A stretch of 39,248 bases of DNA, from the NCBI GenBank assembly GCA_963204965.1, contig CAUJKA010000115.1, positions 1 to 39,248 of the forward strand. Direction: 5' to 3'. This DNA is from Planctomycetota bacterium (GTDB lineage: Bacteria > Planctomycetota > Planctomycetia > Pirellulales > Pirellulaceae). The notes under the pieces are model-generated. The model had not been told where the DNA came from. It did no database searches and worked only from the letters and a program-made list of their open reading frames with translations. How positions within the stretch are numbered: position 1 is the stretch's first letter; the number at the start of each line of letters is the position of its first letter. This document shows, one piece after another, positions 16,276 through 25,125 of the stretch. The position numbers and the translations under genes were made by a program.

Positions 16276-16864
16276 CGTTACTCTCCCACTCTTGAACGAT
16301 CTCGCGGATCTTTGCCGTAACGCGACTGCGAGCGATGTAGACCGCGGTGGCGCTGAGCTTCAATTCTTGAGCGACTTGTTTGACATCGCATCCCAGTACG
16401 GCGACTTTCCAAAAAGCTGTCCAGGTAGTTTCTTGAAATGCTTCGCGAGCTTGGATAGCCGCCAAGCGAAACATCTCTTTGCGGTAGTCTCGCGTGATCT
16501 CATCAATCTCTGGGGAAGCTTCTGGCAACTCCCTTAACAGACGGATCTGAGAAGTGTTTCCAGAACCGCGTTGCTTGCTGTGTTTCGCGACGTAATTAAT
16601 GAGCTGATTGCGAGCGATACAGAATAACCACGCTCGAAACTTACCTTGTTGCTTGTCTGGCTGCCATCGCTCGACGGCCTTTGCTACGGATAGAAAAACG
16701 TTTTGAGCAATCTCTCGAGCGTCCGCATCTTGTAGGCCGCGTCGTCGAGCGAAGCGGAAGAGCAGAGGTTCGTAAATCTCTATGAACTCTCGCCAGGCTT
16801 GCGCGTCGGATTGCGTCGGCAAGCGAAGTATCAAGCTATCACGAGTTTCTGGGTTTGCTGGCAT
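16265..16864 (-). CDS. ECF-type RNA polymerase sigma factor linked to a kinase
   Basis: A 199-residue ECF sigma factor. Region 2 is about 25-95 (LLFRFARRRGLQDADAREIAQNVFL, then GKFRAWLFCIARNQLINYV). Region 4 is about 135-195, with helix-turn-helix CDVKQVAQELKLSATAVYIARSRV. The QxADAREIAQNVFLSVAKA style is that of the planctomycete ECF groups found next to Ser/Thr kinases. No anti-sigma gene is adjacent; the overlapping kinase gene takes that place and begins with a Cys-containing segment. AGGA is 9 nt before the ATG. A 12-base T/A tract (16936-16947) lies upstream and could act as an UP element. Confidence 0.9.
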   Translation of the reverse strand: MPANPETRDSLILRLPTQSDAQAWREFIEIYEPLLFRFARRRGLQDADAREIAQNVFLSVAKAVERWQPDKQQGKFRAWLFCIARNQLINYVAKHSKQRGSGNTSQIRLLRELPEASPEIDEITRDYRKEMFRLAAIQAREAFQETTWTAFWKVAVLGCDVKQVAQELKLSATAVYIARSRVTAKIREIVQEWESNDVL

Positions 16865-17052
16865 TTTGCGTTTTCCTACCGCGTTGACACTCTAAGACAC
16901 CGGCCAATACGCCGGATCTTTCTCCGTTTTCAGAATTTTTTTTTTTTCGTGAAAAGCCCCAGCACAGGGATTTGTTCAATCCTTAGCAGCTACGCCTATC
17001 TCTGCTTGCCTGGCATCACCGCTAGAGTTTACCAATTCACGGGGCGACTGGA

Positions 17053-17084
17053 GTAGCAGGTACATTCCATGTGCCGTCCGCTGT
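17053..17084. repeat. Dispersed repeat, copy 2 of 2 (AGCAGG...ACATTCCATGTG)
   Basis: GAGTAGCAGGTACATTCCAT followed by GTGCCGTCCGCTG. It matches the copy at 13510-13542 over about 30 bases, with changes at three positions. Here no gene ends at the repeat. Confidence 0.75.
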
Positions 17085-17175
17085 TTTTCCTACTGTTACT
17101 GGATTCAGTCAAGCGATTGATGAACACTGCCGCGTGATGTAGTTCACCGTTTAGGGAATCAGCTAAGATGAAACT

Positions 17176-17225
17176 TGGTGGGTTTCGTACCTCAACACCA
17201 CCCTACGCCTTCGCCGGGAGGTACG
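17176..17225. repeat. Inverted-repeat block upstream of the PhzF-like gene
   Basis: An 8-bp inverted repeat CGTACCTC (17186-17193) / GAGGTACG (17218-17225) encloses CAACACCACCCTACGCC. The style (GGTGGGTTTCGTACCTCAA) resembles dispersed intergenic text in related genomes, as far as I recall. It could also lie in the 5' leader of the following gene. Confidence 0.4.
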
Positions 17226-17284
17226 AGTAAGGAACTCTCGCTGTACAATCTCTCGAAACCAATTCATCAAGGAGTTCTTTCACT

Positions 17285-18085
17285 ATGGTCCAAGTCCTTC
17301 ACATCTGTGACGCATTTACAAATCAACCGTTTTCAGGCAATCCAGCCGCCGTCTGCTTGCTGGATCATCCTGCCGACGAATCGTGGATGAAGATGGTCGC
17401 CCGTGAGATGAATCTCTCGGAAACGGCTTTTCTTCATCAACTGGATGATGGTTTCTCGCTGCGTTGGCTGACTCCGGCCGTCGAGGTCAAGTTGTGCGGG
17501 CATGCCACACTGGCCAGTGCGTTCACACTTTGGAACACTGGCGTACTTAGCGACAATCAACCTGCACACTTTCAGACGCTCAGCGGTCGCATTACATGTT
17601 GGAAGGAAGACGATTGGATCGTCATGGACTTTCCCGCCAAAGTCTGTCAACCTTGTGCTGCACCGTCGGGCTTGGCTGAAGCTCTGGGTAGCCCCATCGG
17701 CTATTGTGGAATCAATGGCATGGACTACCTTGTTGAAGTCGCCGACGAATCTACGCTGCGAGGACTGACTCCCAACATGTCCGAACTGGCCAAGCTGCCT
17801 GTGCGCGGAGTGATCGTCACATGCCGAAGTAGTGATTCGCAGTTCGATTTCGTGTCGAGATTTTTCGCTCCGGCTGCTGGAGTCGACGAAGATCCGGTGA
17901 CGGGTTCAGCACACTGCGCACTTGGTCCGCATTGGATGAATCAGCTCAATAAATCAGATTTCACCGCATATCAAGCCAGCTTGCGAGGCGGTGTGGTCAA
18001 GCTGAGCGTGCAAGGCGATCGCGTCCATCTACGCGGTCAAGCGGTGCTGGTCAGTCGCGTTGAACTATTTCACGGACCAGCGTAA
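17285..18085 (+). CDS. PhzF family isomerase/epimerase
   Basis: A 266-residue PhzF-fold protein, cytosolic, related to diaminopimelate epimerase and the phenazine enzyme PhzF. Visible motifs are DAFTNQPFSGNPAAV (9-23), the catalytic acid E46 in NLSETAF, GHATLASA (72-79) and GVDEDPVTGSAHCAL near 200-213. PhzF-like proteins are common and mostly of unknown substrate; there is no phenazine cluster here, so no specific role can be given. AGGAG precedes the ATG by about 10 nt. It is convergent with the SGNH hydrolase gene, 30 bp apart. Confidence 0.88.
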   Translation: MVQVLHICDAFTNQPFSGNPAAVCLLDHPADESWMKMVAREMNLSETAFLHQLDDGFSLRWLTPAVEVKLCGHATLASAFTLWNTGVLSDNQPAHFQTLSGRITCWKEDDWIVMDFPAKVCQPCAAPSGLAEALGSPIGYCGINGMDYLVEVADESTLRGLTPNMSELAKLPVRGVIVTCRSSDSQFDFVSRFFAPAAGVDEDPVTGSAHCALGPHWMNQLNKSDFTAYQASLRGGVVKLSVQGDRVHLRGQAVLVSRVELFHGPA

Positions 18086-18115
18086 CTCTTTCTAATAAGC
18101 GAAAGGTAGCTAAAC

Positions 18116-19321
18116 CTACTTCTTGCTCAGCTCTTCAGGTGGAAGCAGCAAACTCAATATCGCTTGCGCGTACAGTCGATGACCAAAGTCGTTGGGGTGA
18201 TTTAGTCCATTGCCCGTAAGATCGAGATCATGCTTATGCTTGAGAAGATCGAGCCAAATCGAAGTGACATCAGCAAGTGCGACGCCTTTGCGAACTCGCT
18301 TTTTTAGCTCGTCGCGATACGGTTCGAACATCTCGCGTGGCGTGTGAACCCACTCGGAGTTGCCCACCATGGTTGAGACAAGAATTACTTCGATGTTTGG
18401 GTCGAACTTCGCAAGTCCCTCAAGAATCAAATCGACCTGTTGACCATACCAAGCCGGATCGCGCCGACCCACATCATTCATTCCATAAGCGACGATCACC
18501 AAGTCCGGTTTCGACTCCAACAGTTTGTCCAGGTCCTTAACGCCATTGGCAACGCTCCAACCGGCAACAGCTCGATTGGTCAGTTTAACTTCACCGCTGG
18601 TTACACGACGCAACTTCTGCCCAATCAATTCGACATAGCCATCCTGATGCGGCGCGACTTTGCCGGTGCTCGAAGAATCCAGTCCGGTGGAGATACTATC
18701 GCCGCTCACACCGATCGACAACGGTGAACCGCTCTTGAGCTTTTTAATGGTTTGTGGCAACAGATCTGCTGCATAGCGAGGCAAGGCATCACTCCAATCC
18801 GTCGATTTGGCTTCGTAAGTGATCTCCACTTGATGTTCATGAAAGAACCGACCAGGACCATACAGCATCCATTGGTCGGGATGCCCTTTGCGATGGCGAT
18901 AACTGCCCGGTGAATTGGCTGGCAGGTAGATTGCATCTCGAACGATTCCTGCGAGATCGAAGGACCGTGCGATGCGAAGCTCATGGCCATCGGCCGATAC
19001 CTGGACCGAATCAATTGGAACTGTCTTCGTGCGATCCGACGACTGAACGGAAATCAGCTTCGCAACGGGGAAGGCAACTCGAGCGATATAGTCGCCGTCG
19101 GGTTTGTCTTGGAAGAGTACTGAACTTTCGCCGTGGATCGTCGAAGTTTGCCAAACTGGTATCAAGAGTTGTGCGGCTACTTCGTTGTTTGTCGCCTCTT
19201 GAGCGTCGCTTGTTCGGCAGAAACCGAAACACGCGATTGTTACGCTCCACAGGCAAAGAGCCCGACGAGACCAGTACGACCGTCGATTCAACGATAACTT
19301 GTTTGATAAGACTTTAGACAT
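18116..19321 (-). CDS. Exported SGNH/GDSL-type esterase
   Basis: A protein of about 401 residues with a basic N-terminus, a signal peptide (ALCLWSVTIACFGFCRTSDAQ, about 21-41), an N-terminal beta-rich domain (about 45-195) and a C-terminal SGNH hydrolase domain. Block I is GVSGDSIS with the nucleophile S209, the Gly block is NRAVAGWSV, block III is YGMNDVG, and the catalytic His is in GLNHPNDFGH. It probably removes acyl groups from polysaccharide outside the cytoplasm, as carbohydrate-esterase-like members do; the substrate is unknown. Start: a GTG at 19369 is possible, but the ATG at 19321 places the signal peptide better. Confidence 0.8.
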   Translation of the reverse strand: MSKVLSNKLSLNRRSYWSRRALCLWSVTIACFGFCRTSDAQEATNNEVAAQLLIPVWQTSTIHGESSVLFQDKPDGDYIARVAFPVAKLISVQSSDRTKTVPIDSVQVSADGHELRIARSFDLAGIVRDAIYLPANSPGSYRHRKGHPDQWMLYGPGRFFHEHQVEITYEAKSTDWSDALPRYAADLLPQTIKKLKSGSPLSIGVSGDSISTGLDSSSTGKVAPHQDGYVELIGQKLRRVTSGEVKLTNRAVAGWSVANGVKDLDKLLESKPDLVIVAYGMNDVGRRDPAWYGQQVDLILEGLAKFDPNIEVILVSTMVGNSEWVHTPREMFEPYRDELKKRVRKGVALADVTSIWLDLLKHKHDLDLTGNGLNHPNDFGHRLYAQAILSLLLPPEELSKK

Positions 19322-19643
19322 CAGTACTACCGCTTGAGATATAGAGCCAATGGCGGTCGCGAATGTCACCTACGATCGCAACCCATTATGGAAACCCGAA
19401 TTTCGGTGTGGCTAAGTGTGACTGTAAACGCTGCGTGTGTCGAGAACCGGATTATGAGTCCAGGGGGCTCAATTGGCAGAAAATCCTGGGCAAAGTACTG
19501 ACGTATGCGCAAAAGAAACTTCGGATAGAATAGTTGAAGATTGTGCTGGCAGTTCTGGCGAGGCGTTGAGCCAGTAAGGCGTCCAGCCAGTGAAGCCTGT
19601 AGTAGGGTAGTGTTTCCACATTTCTGAATTTGGTTGAGTAGCA

Positions 19644-20360
19644 ATGGGTCGCGCATTTGAAGTTCGCAAGGTATCGATGGCCAAGACGGCTGGCCAAAAG
19701 TCCAAGGTATACTCGAAGTACGGAAAGCAACTGTACGTCGCTGCCAAGAACGGTGGACCTGACCCCGCAGCCAATCTGGTTCTTCGTGGTCTGATTGAGA
19801 AGGCCAAACGTGACCAAGTTCCAGGGCACGTGATTGACAAGGCGATCGACAAAGCCTCGGGTGTAGGCGGAGAGGACTTTGTATCCTGTCGCTACGAAGG
19901 TTATGGCCCCGGAAGCTGTGCTGTGATCATCGATTGCTTGACCGACAATAACATGCGGACCATTACCGATGTTCGCAATTGTTTTACCAAGACGAACTCA
20001 AAGATGGGTGCACCTGGTTCGGTTATTCATGGCTTCGATCACCTGGCCATCTTCTCGTTCAAAGGAAAAGACAGCGATACCGTCTTGGACGCGCTTCTAA
20101 CCGCTGAAGTTGATGTGACTGATGTGGAATTCGAAGAAGGCGTCGTAACGGTCTTTGCCCCTGCCTCTGAATTCTACAAAGCCAAGAGTTCACTCAACGC
20201 GGCCTTCCCCGACGTCACGATCGAAGTCGAAGAGATTGCCTTTATACCAACAGCTCGCGTTGATATTGGCGCTGACGATCGCCCCATGTTCGACAAGTTC
20301 CTCAACATGTTGAACGAGTGCGACGATGTTCAAGAGGTTTATCACAACGTCAATCTATGA
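19644..20360 (+). CDS. YebC/PmpR/TACO1 family regulator (YeeN type)
   Basis: A 238-residue cytosolic protein of the YebC family. The N-terminus [15 protein letters not shown], then [37 protein letters not shown] and [20 protein letters not shown] are diagnostic, and the C-terminal [12 protein letters not shown] closes it. PDP-type spacing and the KQ/GGPDP motif are closer to YeeN than to YebC of E. coli. Family members act as transcription regulators or help ribosomes through proline-rich stretches. Length is standard. It stands alone, preceded by an ordinary intergenic stretch and followed by the repeat region at 20558. Confidence 0.92.
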   Translation: MGRAFEVRKVSMAKTAGQKSKVYSKYGKQLYVAAKNGGPDPAANLVLRGLIEKAKRDQVPGHVIDKAIDKASGVGGEDFVSCRYEGYGPGSCAVIIDCLTDNNMRTITDVRNCFTKTNSKMGAPGSVIHGFDHLAIFSFKGKDSDTVLDALLTAEVDVTDVEFEEGVVTVFAPASEFYKAKSSLNAAFPDVTIEVEEIAFIPTARVDIGADDRPMFDKFLNMLNECDDVQEVYHNVNL

Positions 20361-20851
20361 TGCTGAAGATGAAGCCTCTCGCATCGCCTTCTGATTTTCC
20401 TTCGCGAACTTCGCGTGAGGCCCTGTTCTTGTTTCTGTCAGACGGTTGTTCGGTTGAAGGCATTACTGCTTAACTTCGGCATACCCATTTTTGCCCTCAC
20501 CGCTTTGGCTCGCGGGCCTCGCCAAGCGACTCTCCCGCGAATTAGTCAAGTTAAACGCAATACCGTTCAATTAAGGCATAAAAGTAGTGGACGAGGTTAC
20601 GAGTCCCCTGGATTCCCTGAAAAATGGACTCGTGACCTCGTCCACTACGAACTTCATTTAACGGTATTGAGCTTTCACGTTGAACTACAGCGCCCGAGAG
20701 AGTTCGAGCCCTGGCAGATTCCTTGCTAGCAAACGCATGTTCGGGGCAACCTCTAACCTGCGTTGACCCAATATCGCCCAATCCTGTAGAGCTAAGTCGA
20801 ATCGAGCTTGAATCAAGCTAACCCGGCCTTTCTCGGTAGGATCTGTCTGGA
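20361..20851. other. Intergenic region carrying a large inverted repeat
   Basis: About 490 bp between the YebC-like and DsbD-like genes, with no credible gene. Its main feature is the nested inverted repeat at 20558-20669. The remainder shows no clear promoter by eye. Confidence 0.5.
20558..20669. repeat. Nested inverted repeat (23-bp and 10-bp arms)
   Basis: The inner arms 20584-20606 and 20626-20648 are 23 bp with one mismatch (start GTAGTGGACGAGG), enclosing 19 bp. Outer arms CAATACCGTT (20558-20567) and AACGGTATTG (20660-20669) match perfectly. As RNA this would be a long stable hairpin with an internal loop. No ORF or transposase is inside. Confidence 0.85.
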
Positions 20852-22885
20852 ATGCCACGACCGCGTCTTCACTACTTTGCAGCACTCTTGCTACTCTTGG
20901 TTTCAGCGAGCCTTGTCGCCGACGATCAACAAAGTGGCCAGCTGAGTTTCAAGCAACTTCGAGCATTGAAGGACAGGTGGTCATTCGACCCAAATGGATT
21001 TCGGCCGGAAAACACTCACGCCAATTGGGAGGCAACTATCCTTCCTCCCTCTCCAACAGACAATTCGACAGGAGACAATTCGACAGGCCAAGGCGGTATC
21101 CTGCGAGTAAGTGTGCAGGTCGACAGCAAATTCCATATCTATCGATTCGTTCCGGGAGATCCCAATCCGCAATTTCGAACTTTGATCGTGGGTTGCTCGG
21201 ATTCCAACATTCGATTTAGCGCACCAACCACAAAAGCAAAGATCGTCAAACAAGATTTAGGCGATGGCTTGGTTATGGAATATTACGAAGGCAATGTCAC
21301 GTGGGACATACCTTTCGAGTTCGTCAACATGTCGGGCCGGCAACGACCAGAGATTCAGTTGTTTGTTGGATTCAATACTTGTGATGATAAGCACTGTGAT
21401 CCTCCCGCGGGAATTCGATTCTTCGGCAGGGCAAACTTGACCGATGGCGTTGAACTTGAGCCGGTGGGGTTGCTCCCTGTACCAATTGATTTCAACGATG
21501 TTTCCAATCGCCCCGAGCTTACTTCGTGGATATCAAACCTGGCTAGCGACGACGCCGTCAGTCAACAGAATTCTTCCTCAGCAAACGCAGGCAACCAACC
21601 ACTCTCGCTTTGGATGATGTTAGCTGCTTTGACGGGTGGTTTCATTCTAAACTTCATGCCATGTGTACTGCCCGTTGTGGGGCTTAAGCTGATGAGCTTC
21701 GTAAGGCAGTCAGGAAGCGACCATCGACAAGTTGTTGCACTGAACTTAGCTTTCGTCGCTGGAATCTTAGCGGTGGTGCTTGGACTTGCGGCCTTCAACA
21801 TCGCAACCAAGTTAGCTGGCCAAGCCGTTGGATGGGGAGAGCAGTTCAATAGCTTTCCACTCCAGATTGGTATCGTCATACTATTGTTTGCAATGTCGCT
21901 GAGCTTCTTAGGCGTTTGGGAGATTCCCATTCCAGGCTTTGCTTCGGGAAATGCAGCCGGCGAATTGATGGCACGAGAGGGACTGAGTGGAGCGTTTTAC
22001 AAAGGTATTCTCACGACCATCTTAGCGACACCGTGCTCGGGTCCACTGCTTGGCGCGGTTTTTGGTGAGACGCTGAAGCTGTCGATACTTGGAAGCGTGA
22101 CGATCTTTCTCTGCGTTGGAATTGGCCTAGGCTTACCCTACCTTGCGATGTGTGTATGGCCGTCAATCGTCCGCTGGTTGCCTAAGCCTGGTGCTTGGAT
22201 GGAAACATTGAAACAGTTCTTAGCGTTTCCAATGCTCCTTTCCATGATTTGGTTCTTAAATGTGATCGACTCGCAGTATCACATCGCTATGTTGGTGCTG
22301 CTGGTTGGCGTTTGGTTTGGATGTTGGGTACTGGGCCGAGTCCCCGTCTATGCCGAAAGCCATTTTAAGATACGCATCTGGGCCACCGTGATTACAGGCT
22401 GCGTCATCGTCGGCCTGGTTAGCTTCCGGTACCTTGGTCCGGTCAAGCATCACCTGCCATGGCAGCCGTACAGCGAGGTCGCGCTGGAAAAGCATCGCGC
22501 CAGTGGGAAGGTCGTGATGATTGAATTCACCGCGCGGTGGTGTCCAACTTGCCAGACCAACATGCGTTTTGCCATCGACCGGCCCGACGTTGCCAAGCTG
22601 GTTCAACAACACGGTGTCGTAACGCTATTGGCTGATTGGACGGACAACTCCACCAGCTCAATTAACTCCAAGGCGATACGTAAGAAAGTGCAAGAGTTAC
22701 AAAGCAACTCCATTCCACTGTTGGCCATCTATCCGCCTGAACCCAACGCACAACCGATCATCCTGCGAGACGTGATCACTCAATCTCAGTTGCTCGAAGC
22801 GATCCAGAAAGCTTGCACGATCGACTCAAGCGACGCCAATTCACGCACCGCGTTTAGTGGTGCAACTGAACCTTCGAAGCGTTGA
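20852..22885 (+). CDS. DsbD-like thiol:disulfide interchange protein
   Basis: A 677-residue three-part protein. After a signal peptide (about 1-22) comes a periplasmic N-terminal domain with CDDKHC near 190, matching the cysteine pair of DsbD-alpha. Next is a multi-span membrane domain (about 245-545) with LNFMPCVLPVVGLK and TPCSGPLLGAVFG, each carrying one of the cysteines that pass electrons across the membrane. Last is a C-terminal thioredoxin domain with FTARWCPTCQTN (cysteines near 564 and 567). It should carry reducing power from cytosolic thioredoxin to exported proteins. A 15-bp tandem duplication (21059-21087) encodes DNSTGDNSTG in the N-terminal part. A hairpin follows the stop. Confidence 0.9.
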   Translation: MPRPRLHYFAALLLLLVSASLVADDQQSGQLSFKQLRALKDRWSFDPNGFRPENTHANWEATILPPSPTDNSTGDNSTGQGGILRVSVQVDSKFHIYRFVPGDPNPQFRTLIVGCSDSNIRFSAPTTKAKIVKQDLGDGLVMEYYEGNVTWDIPFEFVNMSGRQRPEIQLFVGFNTCDDKHCDPPAGIRFFGRANLTDGVELEPVGLLPVPIDFNDVSNRPELTSWISNLASDDAVSQQNSSSANAGNQPLSLWMMLAALTGGFILNFMPCVLPVVGLKLMSFVRQSGSDHRQVVALNLAFVAGILAVVLGLAAFNIATKLAGQAVGWGEQFNSFPLQIGIVILLFAMSLSFLGVWEIPIPGFASGNAAGELMAREGLSGAFYKGILTTILATPCSGPLLGAVFGETLKLSILGSVTIFLCVGIGLGLPYLAMCVWPSIVRWLPKPGAWMETLKQFLAFPMLLSMIWFLNVIDSQYHIAMLVLLVGVWFGCWVLGRVPVYAESHFKIRIWATVITGCVIVGLVSFRYLGPVKHHLPWQPYSEVALEKHRASGKVVMIEFTARWCPTCQTNMRFAIDRPDVAKLVQQHGVVTLLADWTDNSTSSINSKAIRKKVQELQSNSIPLLAIYPPEPNAQPIILRDVITQSQLLEAIQKACTIDSSDANSRTAFSGATEPSKR

Positions 22886-22889
22886 GATA

Positions 22890-22930
22890 TGGGAAGCAGG
22901 CATCCCGGTACGCGGACGTCTCGTCCGCCG
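22890..22930. repeat. Hairpin-forming repeat after the DsbD-like gene
   Basis: GGGAAGCAGGCATCCCGGTA then GCGGACG-tct-CGTCCGC (22912-22928), a perfect 7-bp stem with a 3-nt loop. AGCAGGCA and GTCCGC recall the repeats at 13510 and 17053. It lies between convergent genes and may help terminate both, though there is no T-run. Confidence 0.55.
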
Positions 22931-22947
22931 ATAGATCGCTAGTTACC

Positions 22948-23442
22948 CTAGTCAGCCGATCCATCAACCACCAGGGTTGCCACACAACTTGAACAAGTGC
23001 ATGGAACCAATGAGGTGTACGAATGAACGCGATTCATGACCATCAGAGCGTCTGTTGGTGACACAATTCCATCGCGATTGACGTCCAGATCGATCGAGGT
23101 TTCGTTCGTATCTCTAGTTTGATTCGCTTGAATTGGACCGGATAGTTCATCGCGGTTCAAATGCTGTAGGACTAGTTGAGCGTCCGAGGGAGTGATGTAG
23201 CCATCGCGGTCAACATCTAGATGACTGTTCGATTCCGCTTGCTCGTAGATCTTTCCGATTTGCGGCACTGGATTGGTTGTTTCGCCACTGCCCGAAGCGG
23301 CAAACGGTGTACAGAATTGTCCAATTGAAACGCTTAGGCTTCCACCAGCATCCACAGGCAGGCTATCGACCAAGTCAGCGGCTGTAAGCATCCGCTTTTC
23401 GAGCCTTTCGGCACCCAATTGCGTGACTTTTGTTGGTTTCAT
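22948..23442 (-). CDS. Short dockerin type I protein
   Basis: A protein of about 164 residues from the ATG at 23442 (a longer frame from 23559 adds 39 unlikely residues). The N-terminus has LGAERLEKRMLTAADLVDSL, like the conserved RLExRxLLAA motif at the start of large planctomycete surface proteins. The C-terminal half carries two dockerin/EF-hand-like calcium loops, LDVDRDGYITPSDAQLVLQH and LDVNRDGIVSPTDALMVMNR, 22 residues each with the D-x-D/N-x-D-G pattern. It ends in a Cys-rich CTCSSC. Dockerins bind cohesins in clostridial cellulosomes; the planctomycete role is unknown. It may be a stand-alone tail or a remnant of a giant protein. Confidence 0.75.
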   Translation of the reverse strand: MKPTKVTQLGAERLEKRMLTAADLVDSLPVDAGGSLSVSIGQFCTPFAASGSGETTNPVPQIGKIYEQAESNSHLDVDRDGYITPSDAQLVLQHLNRDELSGPIQANQTRDTNETSIDLDVNRDGIVSPTDALMVMNRVHSYTSLVPCTCSSCVATLVVDGSAD

Positions 23443-23763
23443 TGCATGATCCAAATTAACAATGCCGAACCGGAAGGAGCCTTTATTCTTTACGAAGTTC
23501 AGCTTCGATTCTAGACAGTACACTTCGCAAAGCCAAGCTTTTCCGGGCTCTACGACCATCCGGGCTTCGCAATTGGGCTGATTATCGCGATTATCCCGGA
23601 GGTTCCTGGGTACGCGAACCTAATTAGCTCACCATTGGATGCGGATCGATTGCCAGAAGTTCCACTGGCAAAATTGGGCTGTTTGGAGCTGTACTTGGCC
23701 AAATCTGCAATAGCAGGGCCTAACTGGGCTAGTTTGGACATGGCTGCCTGACTGAAGGCCGAA

Positions 23764-25044
23764 TCAGACCTGCTCGGGGATGGAAAACTCTTTGCGTCCA
23801 AGCCGTTTAAGTAGTTCGTTGGCTTTGGGATCACCAACAAGCGATTGAGTCGCTGAATCGAACCGCAACGGACGACCGACACGGAACGACAAGTTGCCAA
23901 GGTGAGCCAATAGAGTCGATCGGTAGCCCTCCTCGATGTCGCAGTTCAGCGGAGTCTGCTTCTGTACTGCGGCTAAAAAGTTCTCAACGTGAGGTTGTTC
24001 CGTGAACTCGACCTTATGCTCGAAGGCAACCTTGTTTCGCTTTTCCACAACGGTCCAACTCTTGCGACCAATCAACATGTAGCCTTCAGTACCATAAAAG
24101 GCGACACCGTTCTCGAAGCCCTCTTGGAAGTAGGGCGACCACAGTCGTTGTTCGTAAACAAGAATCTTGTTTTCCGGAAAGGTATACGTTGCAATCTGAG
24201 TGTCCGGCGTCTGCTGAATATCGCCGGTGAACTCGAGCTTCGCACCCGTGCACTGAATCTGCTCGGGGTACTTCACATCCAATCCCCAGCGAGCGATATC
24301 CAGGTCGTGCACGCCATCGTTGCCCATATCGCCAGTGCCATAGTCCCACAACCAACGCCAGCCGTAGGTGTAGTAGTTTTCGTTGTAGGCATGCTCTGGA
24401 GCTGGGCCTTGCCACAAGTTCCAATCGATACCCTCTGGAACGGCCGAATCAGCAACTGCCGGAACGCGGCGACGTAACTGACTGTTCCATGCCTTCGCCA
24501 TGTGCACGCGACCAAGCTTTCCAGACTTGAGGAACTCCATCGCCTCTTTGTAATGTGGAGCGCTACGGCTTTGCGTTCCCACTTGAACAACTCGATTGTA
24601 TTTTCGAGCCGCTTGAATCATCTGCCAGCCTTCGAAAACGTTGTTCGATATTGGCTTTTCGACATAGACATGTTTACCAGCTTGGCAGGCCCAAATCGTG
24701 GCCAGAGCGTGCCAATGATCTGGAGTTGCTACCACGATCGCATCTACCGACGGATCATCTAAGACCTTGCGGAGATCTTGAACCGTCTTAGGCGTTGACT
24801 TTTGTATCTCCGCAATCGCTTTAGTAGCTGGTTCGAATCGAGCTTGGTTGATATCGCAAACATGCGTGACTTGAGCGTTTGGAAGCTTGGCAAATGTCTG
24901 CGCTAAGCCCATTCCGCGCCCTCGCACGCCAACGACACACACTGTTGTTCGTTCGCTAGGCGCAGCTTTGGCTGTGTTCTGGACCAGGGTGAGTGCTGAA
25001 GTGCCTGCGGCGGCAATTAGGGTACGACGGTCGATTAGATTCAT
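23764..25044 (-). CDS. Gfo/Idh/MocA family oxidoreductase with Tat-like signal
   Basis: A protein of about 426 residues. The N-terminus DRRTLIAAAGTSALTL has the twin-arginine pattern, indicating export in folded form with bound cofactor. The Rossmann fold begins VCVVGVRGRGMG, and the family EKP motif appears as EKPISNNVFEGW. The C-terminal domain has DYGTGDMGNDGVHDLDIARWGL, the planctomycete-type signature. It probably oxidises or isomerises a sugar or sugar derivative with NAD(P); the substrate is unknown. ATGs at 25050 and 25044 are both possible. It is 81 bp downstream of a lipase-like gene on the same strand. Confidence 0.88.
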   Translation of the reverse strand: MNLIDRRTLIAAAGTSALTLVQNTAKAAPSERTTVCVVGVRGRGMGLAQTFAKLPNAQVTHVCDINQARFEPATKAIAEIQKSTPKTVQDLRKVLDDPSVDAIVVATPDHWHALATIWACQAGKHVYVEKPISNNVFEGWQMIQAARKYNRVVQVGTQSRSAPHYKEAMEFLKSGKLGRVHMAKAWNSQLRRRVPAVADSAVPEGIDWNLWQGPAPEHAYNENYYTYGWRWLWDYGTGDMGNDGVHDLDIARWGLDVKYPEQIQCTGAKLEFTGDIQQTPDTQIATYTFPENKILVYEQRLWSPYFQEGFENGVAFYGTEGYMLIGRKSWTVVEKRNKVAFEHKVEFTEQPHVENFLAAVQKQTPLNCDIEEGYRSTLLAHLGNLSFRVGRPLRFDSATQSLVGDPKANELLKRLGRKEFSIPEQV

Positions 25045-25125
25045 GAGCATAAATCTCGTCGGAAGGAAGACAGGAATGAGAGACGGAGGGAATCGCTACA
25101 ACATGCAGTATAGCCGATTCGAACT

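Larger units (their letters stand above)
16865..17284. other. Repeat-bearing divergent intergenic region
   Basis: About 420 bp between the ECF sigma gene and the PhzF-like gene. It holds a short inverted repeat CCGG-ccaatacg-CCGG, a 12-base homopolymeric T tract (16936-16947), the second copy of the ACATTCCATGTG repeat (17053-17084), and a further repeat-like block at 17176-17225. No convincing gene. Confidence 0.55.

Noticed and set aside
16799..17056. 85-residue plus-strand ORF
   Set aside because: It starts inside the antisense of the sigma gene and crosses the 12-base T tract; no supporting signals.
20415..20729. 104-residue plus-strand ORF
   Set aside because: It covers the nested inverted repeat; the frame is open by chance and has no start signal.
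23550..23900. 116-residue minus-strand ORF
   Set aside because: It overlaps the end of the Gfo/Idh/MocA gene in another frame and has no start signal or known sequence; the gap 23560-23763 holds nothing else that I can support.
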